Shown one piece after another: positions 24,116 to 36,875 of a stretch of DNA of 64,000 bases. A model generated the notes under the pieces. That model did no database searches. It was not told where the DNA came from and was given only the letters and a program-made list of their open reading frames with translations. The number at the start of each line of letters is the position of its first letter. Positions within the stretch are counted from its first letter, which is position 1. This stretch comes from Kingdonia uniflora (Eukaryota > Streptophyta > Magnoliopsida > Ranunculales > Circaeasteraceae). A program made the position numbers and the translations under genes. The DNA is taken from NCBI GenBank assembly GCA_014058105.1, contig JACGCM010000940.1:682001-746000 (forward strand), written 5' to 3'.

Positions 24116-24716
24116 ATTAAAATTCCTTATCACTTGAGACTAACCGATTTTTATTAATTTTAGGTCAAAATCAATAGATCTGAATTTCTTTGAAATAATG
24201 TTCTAACATAAACCTAATTCAAATTGGTTCAATTATCTAGTGTCAACAAGCAATTGAAAATTAACCAAAAGACCAAACAATTTTAACCCTGTGAGAAATA
24301 TTTCTCAAGTGAAAAACCTACAAGTCACTGTCGAATCACCCGACAGCTAAACAATCCACTATTGAAAACAAATTACAAGTATTTAATTACTTACAAACTC
24401 GATAAACACATCTCGTGGTTACCACTCTTCTAATTCTTCTAATTGAACTCCTCGCAGTCAATTTCACGTTCTCGCAATGCCTCGCCTCGGATAACGCACC
24501 AAAGCTACAAAGCTTGAATCGCTCAAACTTTACAAATCAATGATTAGGTTTTCTAAATCTCTCCGATTGATTCAATTTAAGTTTTACTTCGCGTTGAATT
24601 GCTCGTTAAAATCTCTCATATTTCTAAATATCAAGCTCTGAAAAAATAGGTTTTAGACGTGAGTTATGAAAAAAGAAAGGGTGTCTTAAATAGGAAAATT
24701 AAAAACCCGACCTCTG

Positions 24717-25055
24717 TTCGAATAGAAACAAAGTCTATTCGAATAGAACAATTATTATTCGAATACACCAAAAATGTATTCGAACAAATAAAGACCTGAG
24801 TCAATTTATTCGAATAGAGAAAAAGTCTATTCGAACAAAACAAGTTTTATTCGAACAAAGAAAAAATATATTCGAACAAAACAAGTTTTATTCAAACAGT
24901 GAAAAATATATTCGAACAACTAAATTCCCAAAAAAGTTATTCAAATAAAGAAATAGTCTATTCGAATACATATTGTCTTGAGGGCAAATATTCGAATAGA
25001 ACTAAGTTTTATTCGAACAAAAATCTTATTCGAGTAGAGCAAAAGTCTGTTCGAA
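24717..25055. repeat. TTCGAA minisatellite, ~20-21 bp period
   Basis: About 16 units centred on TATTCGAA(C/T)A, with TTCGAA (or one-base variants) starting at 24717, 24738, 24758, 24779, 24809, 24830, 24850, 24871, 24891, 24911, 24940, 24961, 24991, 25012, 25029 and 25050. The usual step is 20-21 bp, with three steps of 29-30. The consensus is roughly TCTATTCGAAYAGAACAAGT. It lies in what should be the LTR or leader of the copia relic at 22234-24115. Confidence 0.85.
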
Positions 25056-26108
25056 TAAAGACCAGTTTTTCTCAAATAAGACAAACACTTTCTTTTCATA
25101 TTCTCTTAAATACTACGGGCTTGGCATTTAGAGCAAGGAGATATAAACCCACTTACCTATTCAGTGCTTACCTGTTCAGTGTCAGTTCAACTATAGTCAC
25201 TCAAGGTGTAATCTCTGACGACGAGTATCCACAATATAATACTGACATCTAAACTAGACACGGAATGAAACAAACTCCAAATATGGGTGTTTCAATGCAT
25301 GAAAATAGTTTTGATTATTAAAATCTGACATTAATATGTTATAACCTTTTAATGTGACCCATTAATGTGTCCCATTATTGTCTTGATATGGACCCTTGGG
25401 ATATTATGGGTTTAGACTTAGGCAGGCTAGAATAAGCTGCAGCGTAGTACTTCTACAATGTATTTAAGCATTTGAGTAAATACCAATCCACTCATATCAC
25501 TTCAAGAGATTAAACAAGAGATAGAATACCTCAAATGTATTATCTGTCAAGGAAATGCGCATAACTCATATAAGTTACACGCGGGCATACAAATATACTA
25601 GATGGGATTTCCTCTTATTGATGAATCCCAAAAAAAGGACTGTATATCATCAATTAATGACATAAAGCTTTGAATCTTTAATCGTAAGCATATAACATAC
25701 AAAATTATATTACAATTCAAGAGAATAAACAAGGACCTCCGTATGATTTGTAGCATGGTGGTATGTATATTTTCATTTTTGGACATGTAGTTAGACTATC
25801 TTCAGTTCAAGAACTATTAAGTGTCTGCAAGTTCATAATTAAGAACATTGTTAAACAGAGGAAACCGCCAAACTCAACTTGAAAAATGATATTTTCTAAA
25901 GTATAGGTCATGCCAATAATAGACATTCTCTGTAGAAAATCATAAAGACCAGCTTAAAAGCTCGAAGGCAGAGAGAGATGGGCGTACCAGTTCTTTAAGA
26001 GCTTCCGAGATATAGGGTGTGATCAAACTACTTGATAATTTATGTGATAATAAGCTTTCCATCTGACTCAGTCTCCCTGATCCACACTTTAGGAATGTGT
26101 TATATCAT
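25056..26108. other. Intergenic, no gene seen
   Basis: AT-rich and without a supported gene. The outer edge of the copia LTR may lie around 25250. The rest is downstream DNA of the NLR pseudogene. Confidence 0.4.
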
Positions 26109-28885
26109 TCAATGGTCCCGTCCTGCCGCAGCAACTATTTCACCACCACCGGGACGTAACCTCTTTACGAAATTCTCTAGCATTTTAATTATTTCTAGGC
26201 ATCGTAGAGATTTGAGGTGTTGAAATCCATCTGGGAGCTTTTTCAACTTTGTACATTTGTGAATCGCAAGAAATTCCAAGCATGGCATTGTTGTACCCTC
26301 CGCTATGAAGCTCAAACTCCTCTTATTGAGGTTTTTCACCCATAAATAATAAACGGAGTTTTGGAAACTTGAAGCCTTCTTCGCCAATGATGTCACCTAG
26401 CCCCAACTTCCTTCCCATGCAAGAATTTTAATACATGAAAAGTAAACTCAAAATTGGCAATTGCGCCAAGGTAAGAAAGGGGTCCTCCTTTAAATTGCTA
26501 TCATACAATCGCAACTTTGGGAGACATCTGACATATCCAAACCATTGTGGTAGTCATCCTTCTTTCCTAATCCCCCCATGAATAATTTCTCAAGATGGCG
26601 TGGAGGTGGAGACATGTTTTCCAAATTTAAAGCTTTATCACCGGTACCAGGATATTTTATAATTTGCTAGTACCGAAGGTCTTGCATCTTTTTAATGGCA
26701 TAACAAAGCTCTTTTCAACTTTGAAGTTCAGTTGAAAGATGAAGTTGTCTTATCAACTGTTCATCAACTATTACTCCCCATAGCGATATCGATTGAAGGT
26801 TATATAAGCCCTTGACGCTTCTGGATAGCACATACATGCCCTTAGTTATATAAAGATGCCTCATTTCAAGAAATGAGGTTAATTCTATTCCACGGGGGAA
26901 GAATCTTACCTTTGTTTTTCGAAAATCAAAAGTTTGCAAACTCTGAAGCCTATGCAATGACTTTGGAAGTTCATTGACGCGCATCCTCTTCAAGTTCAGA
27001 TAGCGTAAATGAATCAAGTTACATACCTCATTTGGCAAGTGCTTGATATTTGCTTCAAATAAATCCAAGACCTGCAGATGCTTAAAAGACCACCATTTGG
27101 CACAAAGTCAATACAGAAAACCCGTTCAAAGAAAATATGAGCAATGAGCGAGCTCTTAGATGACCAACTATAATTGATGGAGAACACATGAAAGTGTTAT
27201 TCATTGCCATACGATGTAGTCTTTCTAGAGACATTATTGTTATGTCTTGCAATAATCACACCAAACTCTTCTATCTGCAACATGTGTATGGCGGCAATAT
27301 CACGCATGAGATCATGAAGTTTACATGCTCTTAACCAGACCGCAAATGCATTTTCATGAACTTGGAGCATGTTACTCTTTATAAGCTAATCAAAGTAATT
27401 GCTTGCAACTTCTTCAAGTTTTTTTTTTCAGGATGCTCTTTGATGAAACCTCCTGCCACCCAAAGACGAATTAATCTCATTCTCTTAATCACATGATCTT
27501 CAGGAAACATACCACAAAATAAGAAACAGGGTTTGAGATGATAGGGTAAATATTTATAGCCTGTCAACAAGGCTTGATTAAGTCTTTCAAGACCTTCGTC
27601 ATTCAAAGCACAATAAAGGTTTTCAAGTACGCTATCCCATTTCAAATAATCCGTGGCTATAATCTTTGATAATAGGCCTCAAATGACCGCAAGGGTGAGT
27701 AAAATCCTGTACACCTTTGTACTATAGCTTCTACAAGTTGTTTCACTTGTTGAGGACAAGAACCAAGAGGGTTGCTATTCTTAAAGGTTTTCCTACAGAA
27801 GAGTATCCAAGCCAATTCGGTAGATAATGGAGTAGGTGGATGTGGGATGTTTCCCCGATAGGGCAAGCTAGGCTCATGATTCGAGTTGTAAAGAAGATGC
27901 TACCATTAGCTCTATGTGGCAGACCGTGTTTAATCTCATCCCATACTTTATTATCCCAAATATCGTCAAGAATAAGGAGGTAACTTTTATCTAGCAAATA
28001 GGTATGTACTTCCTCCCGCAACTCGCCTATTGACATGTCCTCCAAGTTACTTGGTAATGGCTCGGCTCGGCTCGGCTCGGCTCTGCTCTTAAAAAATCCT
28101 TTGAGCATGGAACATAAGATCTGCTTAGGTTGATAGTTATGGGACACCGAGATCCAAGTATTACAATCAAATTCGGACAAGATGTTTTTGCAAACTTTTT
28201 TTTACTAAAGTCGTCTTTCCGGTATGTCCTATAACAACTACTGAGATGATTATGCGATTTTGATGTAGCCTATGTTCTTCATTTAGAAAAATATTTTGTA
28301 TTTTGTCCACATCACCATCAAACCCTATGATGTCATTTCTTCAACAGAAGGATGGGATACGCCATGATCTCCTTTTTTTTTTTTGAACTGTTCTTTCTTT
28401 CTTCTTTGAAGTTTGACATGGTTCCTTTCTCTTGAAGTTTGTAATCGAGCCTTCTCCTAGATATATAAGTAACCTCCTTCTTGATAACTTCGATCTACAA
28501 GTGAAACCGACAACAGTTTTGCATCTGTTTAAAGAAGTTAGGACCATAGCTGAAGGATAACTTGATATAGGCAACTATTTGGCCGCCTAGATTTGAGGAG
28601 TTGCATTTGGAGAATGAACTCCTCGAGAGCATTCTCGACTCTGTAGGCTTGGTCTCTGACATGAGTCACCCACAGCCCTACAACTTTGCCGCTGTTACTT
28701 TCCGCATCTTTTACAAAAGTTTTCACCTCTGTGTTTCTTAAGAAAGTCTTTATCGTAGAAAACTCACTCTCGATGAACTGAATATCTTTACTGATACCGG
28801 TTTGAATTTGGAATTTTGAAACAACTTCATCAACAGTCATATCTTATAGTTTGCCAATCATAAATCCTAGCAAAGCTTCCACCAT
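26109..28885 (-). pseudogene. CC-NBS-LRR (NLR) resistance gene, broken
   Basis: NLRs are intracellular immune receptors. The start ATG at 28885 gives an Rx-type coiled-coil domain with an in-frame TAA at codon 14, then DMTVDEVVSKFQIQTGISKD and the EDVID-like YRVENALEEFI (about 28620). The NB-ARC follows in pieces: P-loop GHTGKTTL (about 28225, missing the usual GGLG), WISVSHNY, kinase-2 YLLILDDIWD (about 27985), RNBS-B SIFFTTRI, a damaged GLPL near 27700, RNBS-D LKPCFLFCGMFPEDH (about 27510), RLIRLWVAGGFI, and the MHD-type block LHDLMRDIA (about 27310). LRRs run from 27068 down (IHLRYLNLKRMRVNELPKSL...). Several frameshifts and stops, including one in a poly-A/T run near 28375, make it a pseudogene of the RPM1-like class. 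Confidence 0.92.
28059..28083. repeat. (GGCTC)5 pentanucleotide repeat inside the NLR
   Basis: Five GGCTC units in the NB-ARC coding part read RAEPSRAEP on the minus strand. Since five is not a multiple of three, any slip shifts the frame. Confidence 0.9.
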
Positions 28886-30806
28886 TACTGTCAATCAACG
28901 ATTAAAGCTAAAATGGGGGATTTGACACTATAAATGTCACTCCACAATCCTACAACTCAGGAAGAAGCTAAAACCGTAACTTTCTTGTTAGAAAAAGATT
29001 TGTAGCTTTAGGTAAGAAACTGAGCTGAATTCTTTTCATTCATTTATTTTCATCAGAATAGGACATTTACCTATCAAGCATTTTGTATTTGATAAATCTC
29101 CATTTTTTACTTCAAATATAGATGGAAAAATTAGTGACATCCATAAGTTCCTTCTGTTCAAACTTTAAAGTCAAAAGCCAGATACTTTCAAAATCTTGGG
29201 GTGTCGTGCATTATTCTTTTTCAAGTACAGTAATGAGGATTCTTTCCCTACAAAGAGCACCCACTGTATAACTATGGCTAGTTGTCTGATGTGGATGCAA
29301 GATTTAAATCTCCACAAAAACCAAACTCCTCAAAGTAACAAACTTAATATTTGACATGACGAAAATCTATTGGGAGATATAAAGAAGATGAGTTTTTTAT
29401 TTTCCAAACATTTTTCACCTATTAATTGTAATCAAAAAAAGACTTTCTACACAAGAAATTTGCCTATCAGGCCAGATAAATTTCTCTTTCCTTTCTAGTT
29501 ATCTTTGAAGAGAGAATGGTTAAAGCTAAAATAACCACTAGTTTGGAGAGCCTGAAAAAGGCGCTTTGAGCATTTTTGCCTCTCAAAAAGAACTTAAGAA
29601 GTTATATTTTTCTTTCCATACATATTCATACTTATTTTACTCATCTGGCTCAATTTTTGTTCTGGAGAATTCTGCATACTCACTTTACAATTTTTATTCA
29701 ATCATCTAAACCTAGCAAACTGTCTATATTTTACTAAAAAAAATCTTGCTTTTTTCTTTGTCTTGAGTCCTGATAATTTTCCAATAATTTGGATACTTTA
29801 AGGTCCTCCCAATTTTGTACTTGTAGGAATGTTTATTAGTATATGTACTTATGATTACTGTCTTTAGCATTAGTATACATAGAAGTGAGATTGTAGCAGG
29901 TTTACTTAAATTTTTCCACATTTTCAGTCTATCCAATATATTTTGATGTGTTTTCTATTTTTCTTTCTCCGGCTAAACATCCTCCTACATGTGTTTTGTT
30001 TCTGTATGTATTTATTTGCTTATATAGATTCTTATCCTTACTTATTCCATCTTTAGTATCCTACTTTCGGAGAGTTATTAGAGGCCTTATCGTTACTATA
30101 CATAGGAAGGTTCCAATGCCTTTGTATACATGAATTTCCAACAACAGCTGTTAAATATATGGAATAGTGATATTATCCACTAGAATCAGTAAATGAGATC
30201 AGAAAAATTAACTGCAAATGTCTTTGCCCTTATAGAAAAACTTTTTTTTTTTTTAGTTTTCAAAACATACTAGGAGTGAATACAGGGAAGTGTGCACTAG
30301 ATAATTTGCTCAGGACAAGATTTTCAGTCTGGCCTTATAAATGAATATACTAAGAGAACCAATGTACCTAAAGACCTACCAGCTATTGTGGTTGCTTTAT
30401 ATCAAAAAAAGAGAAGAGATTCCGTTGCTCCATTCTTCATCCAACGACCACTGTGGCTGGCAACATTAAGTAAGAGCAACCTATCAAAAACAATTTTTTG
30501 TTGAAGTAAGCATGTAAAACATGTTTCTCATATGATTGCATGAAAGATTGAAATATGAGAGGAAATTAAATAGAAGAATATAATTAAAAAAATCTGCCAC
30601 ATTTACAAGAGAATTCGTAACACTAAAGATATCTAAAACTGTCATTTCATGCCTTCCACTCTCTATCTCTTGATATGATACAATAAACTGAAACAACAAA
30701 ATTGTGTGCCTCAGCTGGAATCCTTGCCTCTAATTAGTTTCATTAAATTTGCCTAATGAATAATTGCAGCTGTTCTTGAGCAGTTGAGCTGCACAGCAAC
30801 GTATAT
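28886..30806. other. Intergenic, no gene seen
   Basis: The promoter side of the NLR pseudogene and AT-rich DNA. I see short open frames only, with no motif I can support. Confidence 0.45.
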
Positions 30807-31331
30807 CTAGTAATTGGCTCCTTGATCCTTTGTGTATTTGGGAGTATGAGATAACATGTATTTAAATGCCTTTAGGTCTTTAACAGAACAACGAGGTATT
30901 CTTCTCCGAACAAACATCATAATCACTTCAGCGTCTTTGCGGTTTACATTCTTTACAAGGCCTTCGAGCAACCTACAGATGGTATCCCCACTTGGAAACC
31001 AATTCTTTTTCATGCTGTCCTTACACATTGTAAATGCCAAATAAAACTCCCGTCCAATAGAAAGATAATGTATCATTGTTTGGTAAATCCTGGAATTTGG
31101 ATTGTAACCCTTACCATGAAGAGATGAATAAACCTTTTTAGCCATTTCAAGATACTCTGCCAGGCAAAACCCCTTGATCACCAAATTAAACGTCACCTCA
31201 TCAGGACTTATCCCAAAATAATGCATCGTAACAAGCAACTTATTTGTTTCCCAAGCTTTTCTAATGGTAACCAAGTACTGAATCCTGACGTTGAATGTAG
31301 CGAGATTGGGTAGACATTGCCTAAGTACCAT
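30807..31331 (-). CDS. C-terminal part of PPR protein
   Basis: PPR proteins bind organellar RNA. The 174-residue frame has about four PPR units: CLPNLATFNVRIQYLVTIRK, then GISPDEVTFNLVIKGFC..AEYLEMAKKVYSSLHGKG, YNPNSRIYQTMIHYLSIGRE and WFPSGDTICRLLEGLVK. It ends with a non-PPR tail (KYMLSHTPKYTKDQGANY). Position-typical residues (TFN, SPDEVTFN, YNPNSRIYQ) are kept and the frame has no stop. Only the 3' end is present: upstream, the same frame is open to a TAA near 31415, with no targeting peptide or earlier repeats. It is a gene fragment, or the last exon of a gene whose start I cannot find. The short mitochondrial PPR proteins are the closest class. Confidence 0.7.
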   Translation of the reverse strand: MVLRQCLPNLATFNVRIQYLVTIRKAWETNKLLVTMHYFGISPDEVTFNLVIKGFCLAEYLEMAKKVYSSLHGKGYNPNSRIYQTMIHYLSIGREFYLAFTMCKDSMKKNWFPSGDTICRLLEGLVKNVNRKDAEVIMMFVRRRIPRCSVKDLKAFKYMLSHTPKYTKDQGANY

Positions 31332-31414
31332 TAGATTCCATAGACCATTACCGATCTCGGGATTTTCGTTCTTATAAGAAGAAAAAAGTGTTGTCAGCTT
31401 TTGCCTACATTATA

Positions 31415-33874
31415 ACCTCGTCATAAGTTTACCTGTTGATTCAGAACAGTCCTAGATAATTTAGACGAATGCCCGATTTTTCAATTTGAAGGGACGCACC
31501 TAAGGGGGCTTTTAAGCTAGAGATAGGCAAGTTGGTATCTCAAGCTAGTCGGGTTCGCGGTAATGGCCCCCTAATTTAAATTTCTGATCAAACCAAATAT
31601 ATCCTTAGCCATCCATCCAATACTAATAATTATAACATATAAATTTTAAGTTAGAATGACAGTGTTGGTTGATAAATAACAAAAACATACTATGTTTAGT
31701 CGTCGTTTGAGAGCAAGTCCATTACAACGATGGGGCTCCTCACTGTGTGTTTCCCCTTACTATCAACCCAAGCAAGAGCGCCCGAGCCCGAAGAAACTCT
31801 CCCCTTTCTTTGTTTGGTGTCAGTGACAATCACAACAAAAACAAACTATGTTGCTGGATATACTTCTGCAACACACAAATCAACAATAAACATCCATCAT
31901 TAACCAAATTGAATACCAATTCAAGCTCCAATCTTCAAATTCAAAACCCTAGATTCATATCTAATAACAGCAAATTCGAGATAAAACCTTAAATTTGGGG
32001 AGATTAGGGTGTACCTTGGCGAGATTGACGTAGAAGAAGCGAGGTTTCTTGGTGTTAGAGACTTGAATTCGATGATAAAATTGGCGAGATTCGTACCAGA
32101 GAAAATGATACATTTTTTAAGAAACGATTTAAGTTTTATCTTTGAGGTAAGATAGATAGAGAAGAATGAGGGAGAAGAAGGTTTAAACCCATCAATGTGA
32201 TACAAATCGGCAATTAGGAGTTGTATGCCAAGATCATTTCCATGGTACCTCGAAAGCACACCTCGTCATACGCACCGGTGCAATGGACGTCTAAAACCAA
32301 AGATGGTCTATGAAAGAGACTTACATTGAAACTTTTGTGGTACATTTCCAAGGAATAGAATAATTTTTCTTTTGGTGAAGTTGGAGCATATATCGAGGCA
32401 TATTTTGGATGGCTAAAATATAGATTCACACTAAATTGTTAAATTGCCTTTACTACTTGAGCACCATCTATTTCTAAACCTACCAAACTTACAGAGGAGG
32501 ATGCATAGCTGCTGATAAAATTACGCCCATGAAAATCTCAGCCTATTCTACTGTCACTTGCATAAGTGAGCTCCAGAGACTAAGAAACTTCCATTAGCAT
32601 TATCTCCCATTGAGCTCTTCTATATTTCATATACTAATCAATTTGTGTGAGACCCTAAATGAACTAAGGTAACTGAAAGAGCTCAGAACTCTAACCACAA
32701 AAAGTAATATTTATCAATAATTACTTTCAAATGTTAACATCCATATCATAAGATTACCAGTGTTGATCATGCAGTCGAGCTTTTTCATTTCTAAGATATC
32801 TAAGCTAAGACTCCTCATCAATATTATACCAAATATATATCACGATAATAATATTTCAAAGCTTTGTAATTCGTCATTACAATTAAATATGTCTTAACAT
32901 GATTTCGTGTTTCACCTTCTTCCCAAATCATAAATATCAATAATTGTTATAGAGCTCAGACTATAACTGTTGAAGACATTCATGTATGGTATAGTTATTA
33001 GTGACCATAATCTTTGCCAAATTCCAAGTAATTACCTATTATTAGTCAGAGAAAGAAAGTCCGCTCACATCCCTTAGATGTCTATACTTAGTTTTTTACA
33101 CCGTGGTGTTCCTCACTCTTATCGAATTAGTGGCTAAAATTCAACATTTTCCCGCCATGTAAATATTTTCCATAACTCATGCTCAAAGAAAGAAATATTT
33201 CTTGTTAAGTTAAACATAAAGAAATCATGTTAAGTGAACAATACAACAGACATAGCCCGAGTTTTCGACATGGGAGGTGGAACCAGCAATGTTTATCCCC
33301 ATAAATATCAACTAAGTTTAATTGGATTATGGAGTATTATCATGACTCATGGTAATTCAATACTATTCCCTTTTGTGAGTATCCATTAGAAGTAACTAAA
33401 TAATACATATGTGGTGATCAAATCCAGGAAAATTAGATATGTGTGAGACTAACTTTTATATTTACCATGCAATCATATAATCTAAACCTAAAGTCTCATA
33501 AATTAAATTGAGAAAAAGAAATTGACATATTATAATATCTTCAGAGTTGTAATGACCCATACAATCTGAGATGTTAAATCAATCTGCAAAAAATACAATT
33601 TGATCATATTAGACAATATTAATAGTAACGAACTAACGGCCAATAAGTAAAAATAAATAAAAACTAAATCAAGCTACTTAATCTACGAATAATTATTTGG
33701 CATATATATTTAAGATCATATTAAATAGAAGGGAAAAAAAGGTACCATAGTCCCTATAGTTACACATTATAACAACTCGATATATGTTCCACTTCGTACC
33801 TCAATTACATTCCCAATGACAAAACTGAAGGTAGGAATTCCAAAACACCAATATCCAAACTTTAACTAATTCAG
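31415..33874. other. Intergenic with a dispersed repeat copy
   Basis: No gene is supported. GAGCAAGTCCATTACAACGA at about 31710 resembles one end of a MITE, but I found no partner. A copy of the repeat shared with 35090 and 50210 lies at 32236-32300. Confidence 0.4.
32236..32300. repeat. Dispersed repeat, copy 1
   Basis: ATTTCCATGGTACCTCGAAAG and CTCGTCATACGCACCGGTG, then AATGGACGTCT, match the copies at 35122-35180 and 50252-50312 (CCATGGAAAT, CTCGTCATACG, CGGTGGAATGA). See the copy at 50140-50337 for the likely identity. Confidence 0.6.
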
Positions 33875-33928
33875 ATGGAATTCAGAACACTGTTGTTTTT
33901 GGTCTCTCTGCTTATACTTCTTCATCTG
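33875..33928 (+). CDS. Possible first exon with signal peptide
   Basis: The ATG at 33875 gives MEFRTLLFLVSLLILLHL (18 codons), a strong hydrophobic signal sequence, followed by a GTAATC donor at 33929. No second exon is found before 34800. It could be exon 1 of a secreted peptide gene, or chance. Confidence 0.2.
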
Positions 33929-34849
33929 GTAATCCATCTCAGTTAATGTGTATTTGTATGATTCATTAGTTATATAAATTTAGTTAAAATCAAATACCCT
34001 GTTTGCTATTAAAGTTAAGCTGATCCAGTTTCTAACTATTTTCTCAATCCACTATATAGTTAGAATAGGAACAACATGGTTCTTAATATAAACCAGTAGT
34101 TAACCTAGTTAATATAAATTCCTTCCTTCAGCTTTTATCCATTAAATTCAATAATGAGAGGAAAGTATGGTTAATCCAATAGTCAACAATTGTTGAATCA
34201 ATACAAATTCCCTGGATCACAAATATTCCTGAGATACCAAGCAGAGCCACAACCTCAAAAGTAATGCCCCTATACTCACACTTCGACATTCTATCTAATA
34301 TAACTCTATCTTCTTTGACAATAAATATAAACATCTCTTTCTCACAGCATTTCGCCCTCGTACGTTAATTTTAAAACCCATCTCCAAAATTAGTTCAATA
34401 GTGACTTGGGTATCCATGATTCATGATTGTCCCACTACTAGACACAACTCACAAATATATCATAGATAGACAGGTACATACATGCATATAATGAGTGAGT
34501 AACTGGGGTTTGCACACAAGTACAATTTCAACACTAAATACTACAACTAATCCATCTCAATTACATTAGAGATCATAATCTCTCAAAAGCTTCAATCTTG
34601 CAAATACAATCATACCCAATACATAAAACAATATCATAAATTCACTATAGCAAGAGATCTAATGTTCAAATTATAGAATTTGCAAAGAAATTGAGTTAAG
34701 AACAGTAAAAAAAAAACAATGTCAAAACTTGCGAAGTAATCAACAAACACTTCCCTAACTATGAAACCCAGTTCAAGCAACAAGCAACAATCAACCCCCT
34801 TAATCCATAATATAATCAACAGACACCAATGATCACCTTAAATTCAAAG
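33929..34849. other. Intergenic, no gene seen
   Basis: AT-rich. The minus-strand frame at 34128-34334 has a hydrophobic centre but no support. Confidence 0.4.
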
Positions 34850-35190
34850 AGGGTTGAAGTTGTTGGAACCCTCGGTTGAAACTGCCGTGAACAAACTTTG
34901 AAATTGAAGTGGAGGAGTAATTGAAAGATCAAACGAATGGAAACCCCTTTCAATCGTGTACAAAATTGAGCTAAATAGTCTTTGAAGAGAATCACAGTTT
35001 GATTTACAGAGGAGAACCGGAAAAGGATTTGTATAGAGAAGGAGTTTAAAATCCAAAACTGCCATACAATTGGGCAATTTAGGGTTGGACGGCCCAGATC
35101 AATTCCATGTCGCATAAGTACCATGGAAATAATCGAGGCCATCGAAAGCATGCCTCGTCATACGTGTCGGTGGAATGAAGTACAAAATTT
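34850..35190. repeat. Dispersed repeat, copy 2
   Basis: TGTATAGAGAAGGAG, ATACAATTGGGCAATTTAGGG, TTGGACGGCCCAGATCAATTC and CCATCGAAAGCATGCCTCGTC follow in the same order and orientation as in 50140-50312. The end beyond 35190 diverges from that copy. Confidence 0.65.
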
Positions 35191-36273
35191 AAATCCTAAG
35201 GACAAAGTTATAAACGGATGTGATGAACTAAACTTACCCGAGAGAAGATGCCCATGTTGCTTGAAATAAATGTTTATTATGATGCCAATCAAAACAATTT
35301 TTTAGATTGAGGGAAATTTGGAAAATCAATTAACAATATTAAAATAAATCAAGTTTTTATTAATTAATGCCAAGTAAAATTGGAAAAACAAAACAAGTAC
35401 GATAAATTTGTATATAAGCTACTATCGTCTACCAGCACTTTGACTTGATTTGTATCGCCAGGGACAGTGTTATCCTTGAGTAGCTTATGATGACTTTAAG
35501 TAACATTGCAATTCATATATTATACTTTATGATAGTCCAGATAATAAGAAGAAAATTACACCTGTAATAAAGTATAAACATGACTCAGCATTGGGTGAAT
35601 ATGTAAAGTACCCACATAATAATTGCACAAATCTGTAAGAAGTTAAGAATAGACCTCAAAATTTATGAAGCCAGTGTATGACATACTTCCATGAATACCA
35701 TTAGATGCGTCATTGTCCTTCGCCAGCTCAAAATTCAAAGAAGCTTATGAAAAATATAATGAGAAATGGAGTTTTGAGACTAAACAGTTAAAATACTAAA
35801 ACAAGCCCATAATACTCATTTATATTTTCTAGGGCTATGGTTGAACATGGTGTCTTCTTTCTTAATGGGGGAACAAACCAAAGATAGCATACACAAATAA
35901 ATACTTTAGAGGGATGAGTGACGAACAAGTGTGGTCTTCATCGAATAACCTGTAGCAACACAAGAAGTACTGAAACTCTACTCATACGATACTGCAAAGG
36001 GGTTTGGAGGTCGACCTTGCTCAAGCTCTTAATTTTTCTTTCTTCCATTGTGTTGTCAAGATTAAATTTTAGAATTGAAGGAGAATTGAAGTGAAATTGG
36101 TACTTTGTAATTGGTGATTTTGGATTTCTAGGGTTTTGGATGATTTCAATTTGGGGAATTTTTAGGAGAAGAGGAGAGAAGATAGTTGTGGAATTTAGAT
36201 AAAGTTATAGGGTATTCAAGGTACCTCGTGGGGTTTAGAGGGCGAGTCTGAGGGGGAAGATGGTTTTGGGTGT
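35191..36273. other. Intergenic, no gene seen
   Basis: AT-rich DNA without a supported gene. Confidence 0.4.
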
Positions 36274-36504
36274 TTGGGCTTAGGGGAACCGAATGAGATA
36301 TTGAATTCGGTTGTTGGTGATGGTGATGATGCTGTTGTTGTTAAGATTGAGCATGTGAATTTAGGGATACATATTGTCGAAAGACCTATTAGTAACAAAG
36401 AACTTCACAAAAGATTTTTATCAAAATTAACCCCTTTCATTTATTTCAAAACACTAACTTTAAAACTGAAGTTTCATGTGAGCATCGGCCATTGTTGTAG
36501 TTGA
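36274..36504 (+). CDS. Hypothetical exon-like frame
   Basis: Higher GC than its surroundings, reading GLGEPNEILNSVVGDGDDAV, then VVKIEHVNLGIHIVERPISN. Codon use looks coding as far as about 36420, after which the sequence turns AT-rich. I do not recognise it. It lies about 370 bp upstream of the amine-oxidase exons and could belong to the same broken region, but no link is visible. Confidence 0.25.
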   Translation: MGLGEPNEILNSVVGDGDDAVVVKIEHVNLGIHIVERPISNKELHKRFLSKLTPFIYFKTLTLKLKFHVSIGHCCS

Positions 36505-36875
36505 ACTTTAATGGAAGTAATGACAGTTGATGATGCTTAGTGGTTACATGCATTATTGGTCGAAAATGGGAGTACCTTTTACTAGGTTTGAAGAAAATGG
36601 ACATCTACTTCAGAATGACGGTTTTCTTCATTTACCATTTCGATCATAAGAGTAGGGATGCTCTAGAATGTGCCCTTGAAACCAATTACTCCACGGCTAT
36701 TAAGGCATACTAAATTGTCACTGAAGGTGGAATAGAGCAGAGAAGTAGAAGATAAAAGGGAGATAAAATGAATAGTTAAGCCTCCTCAAATTATTTTTCA
36801 TTTCAGAAAGTTGCTACTTAAGTGACGTTATTAGACTATAGAAATGGTAGAGGACTATAGTATTTTTTTGGTTAG

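Noticed and set aside
24717..25055. CRISPR-like array
   Set aside because: The repeats are too short, the spacers are not unique, and the context is plant retrotransposon DNA.
34128..34334. Minus-strand frame of 68 codons with a hydrophobic centre
   Set aside because: No splice sites, no recognisable motif and AT-rich codon use; probably chance.
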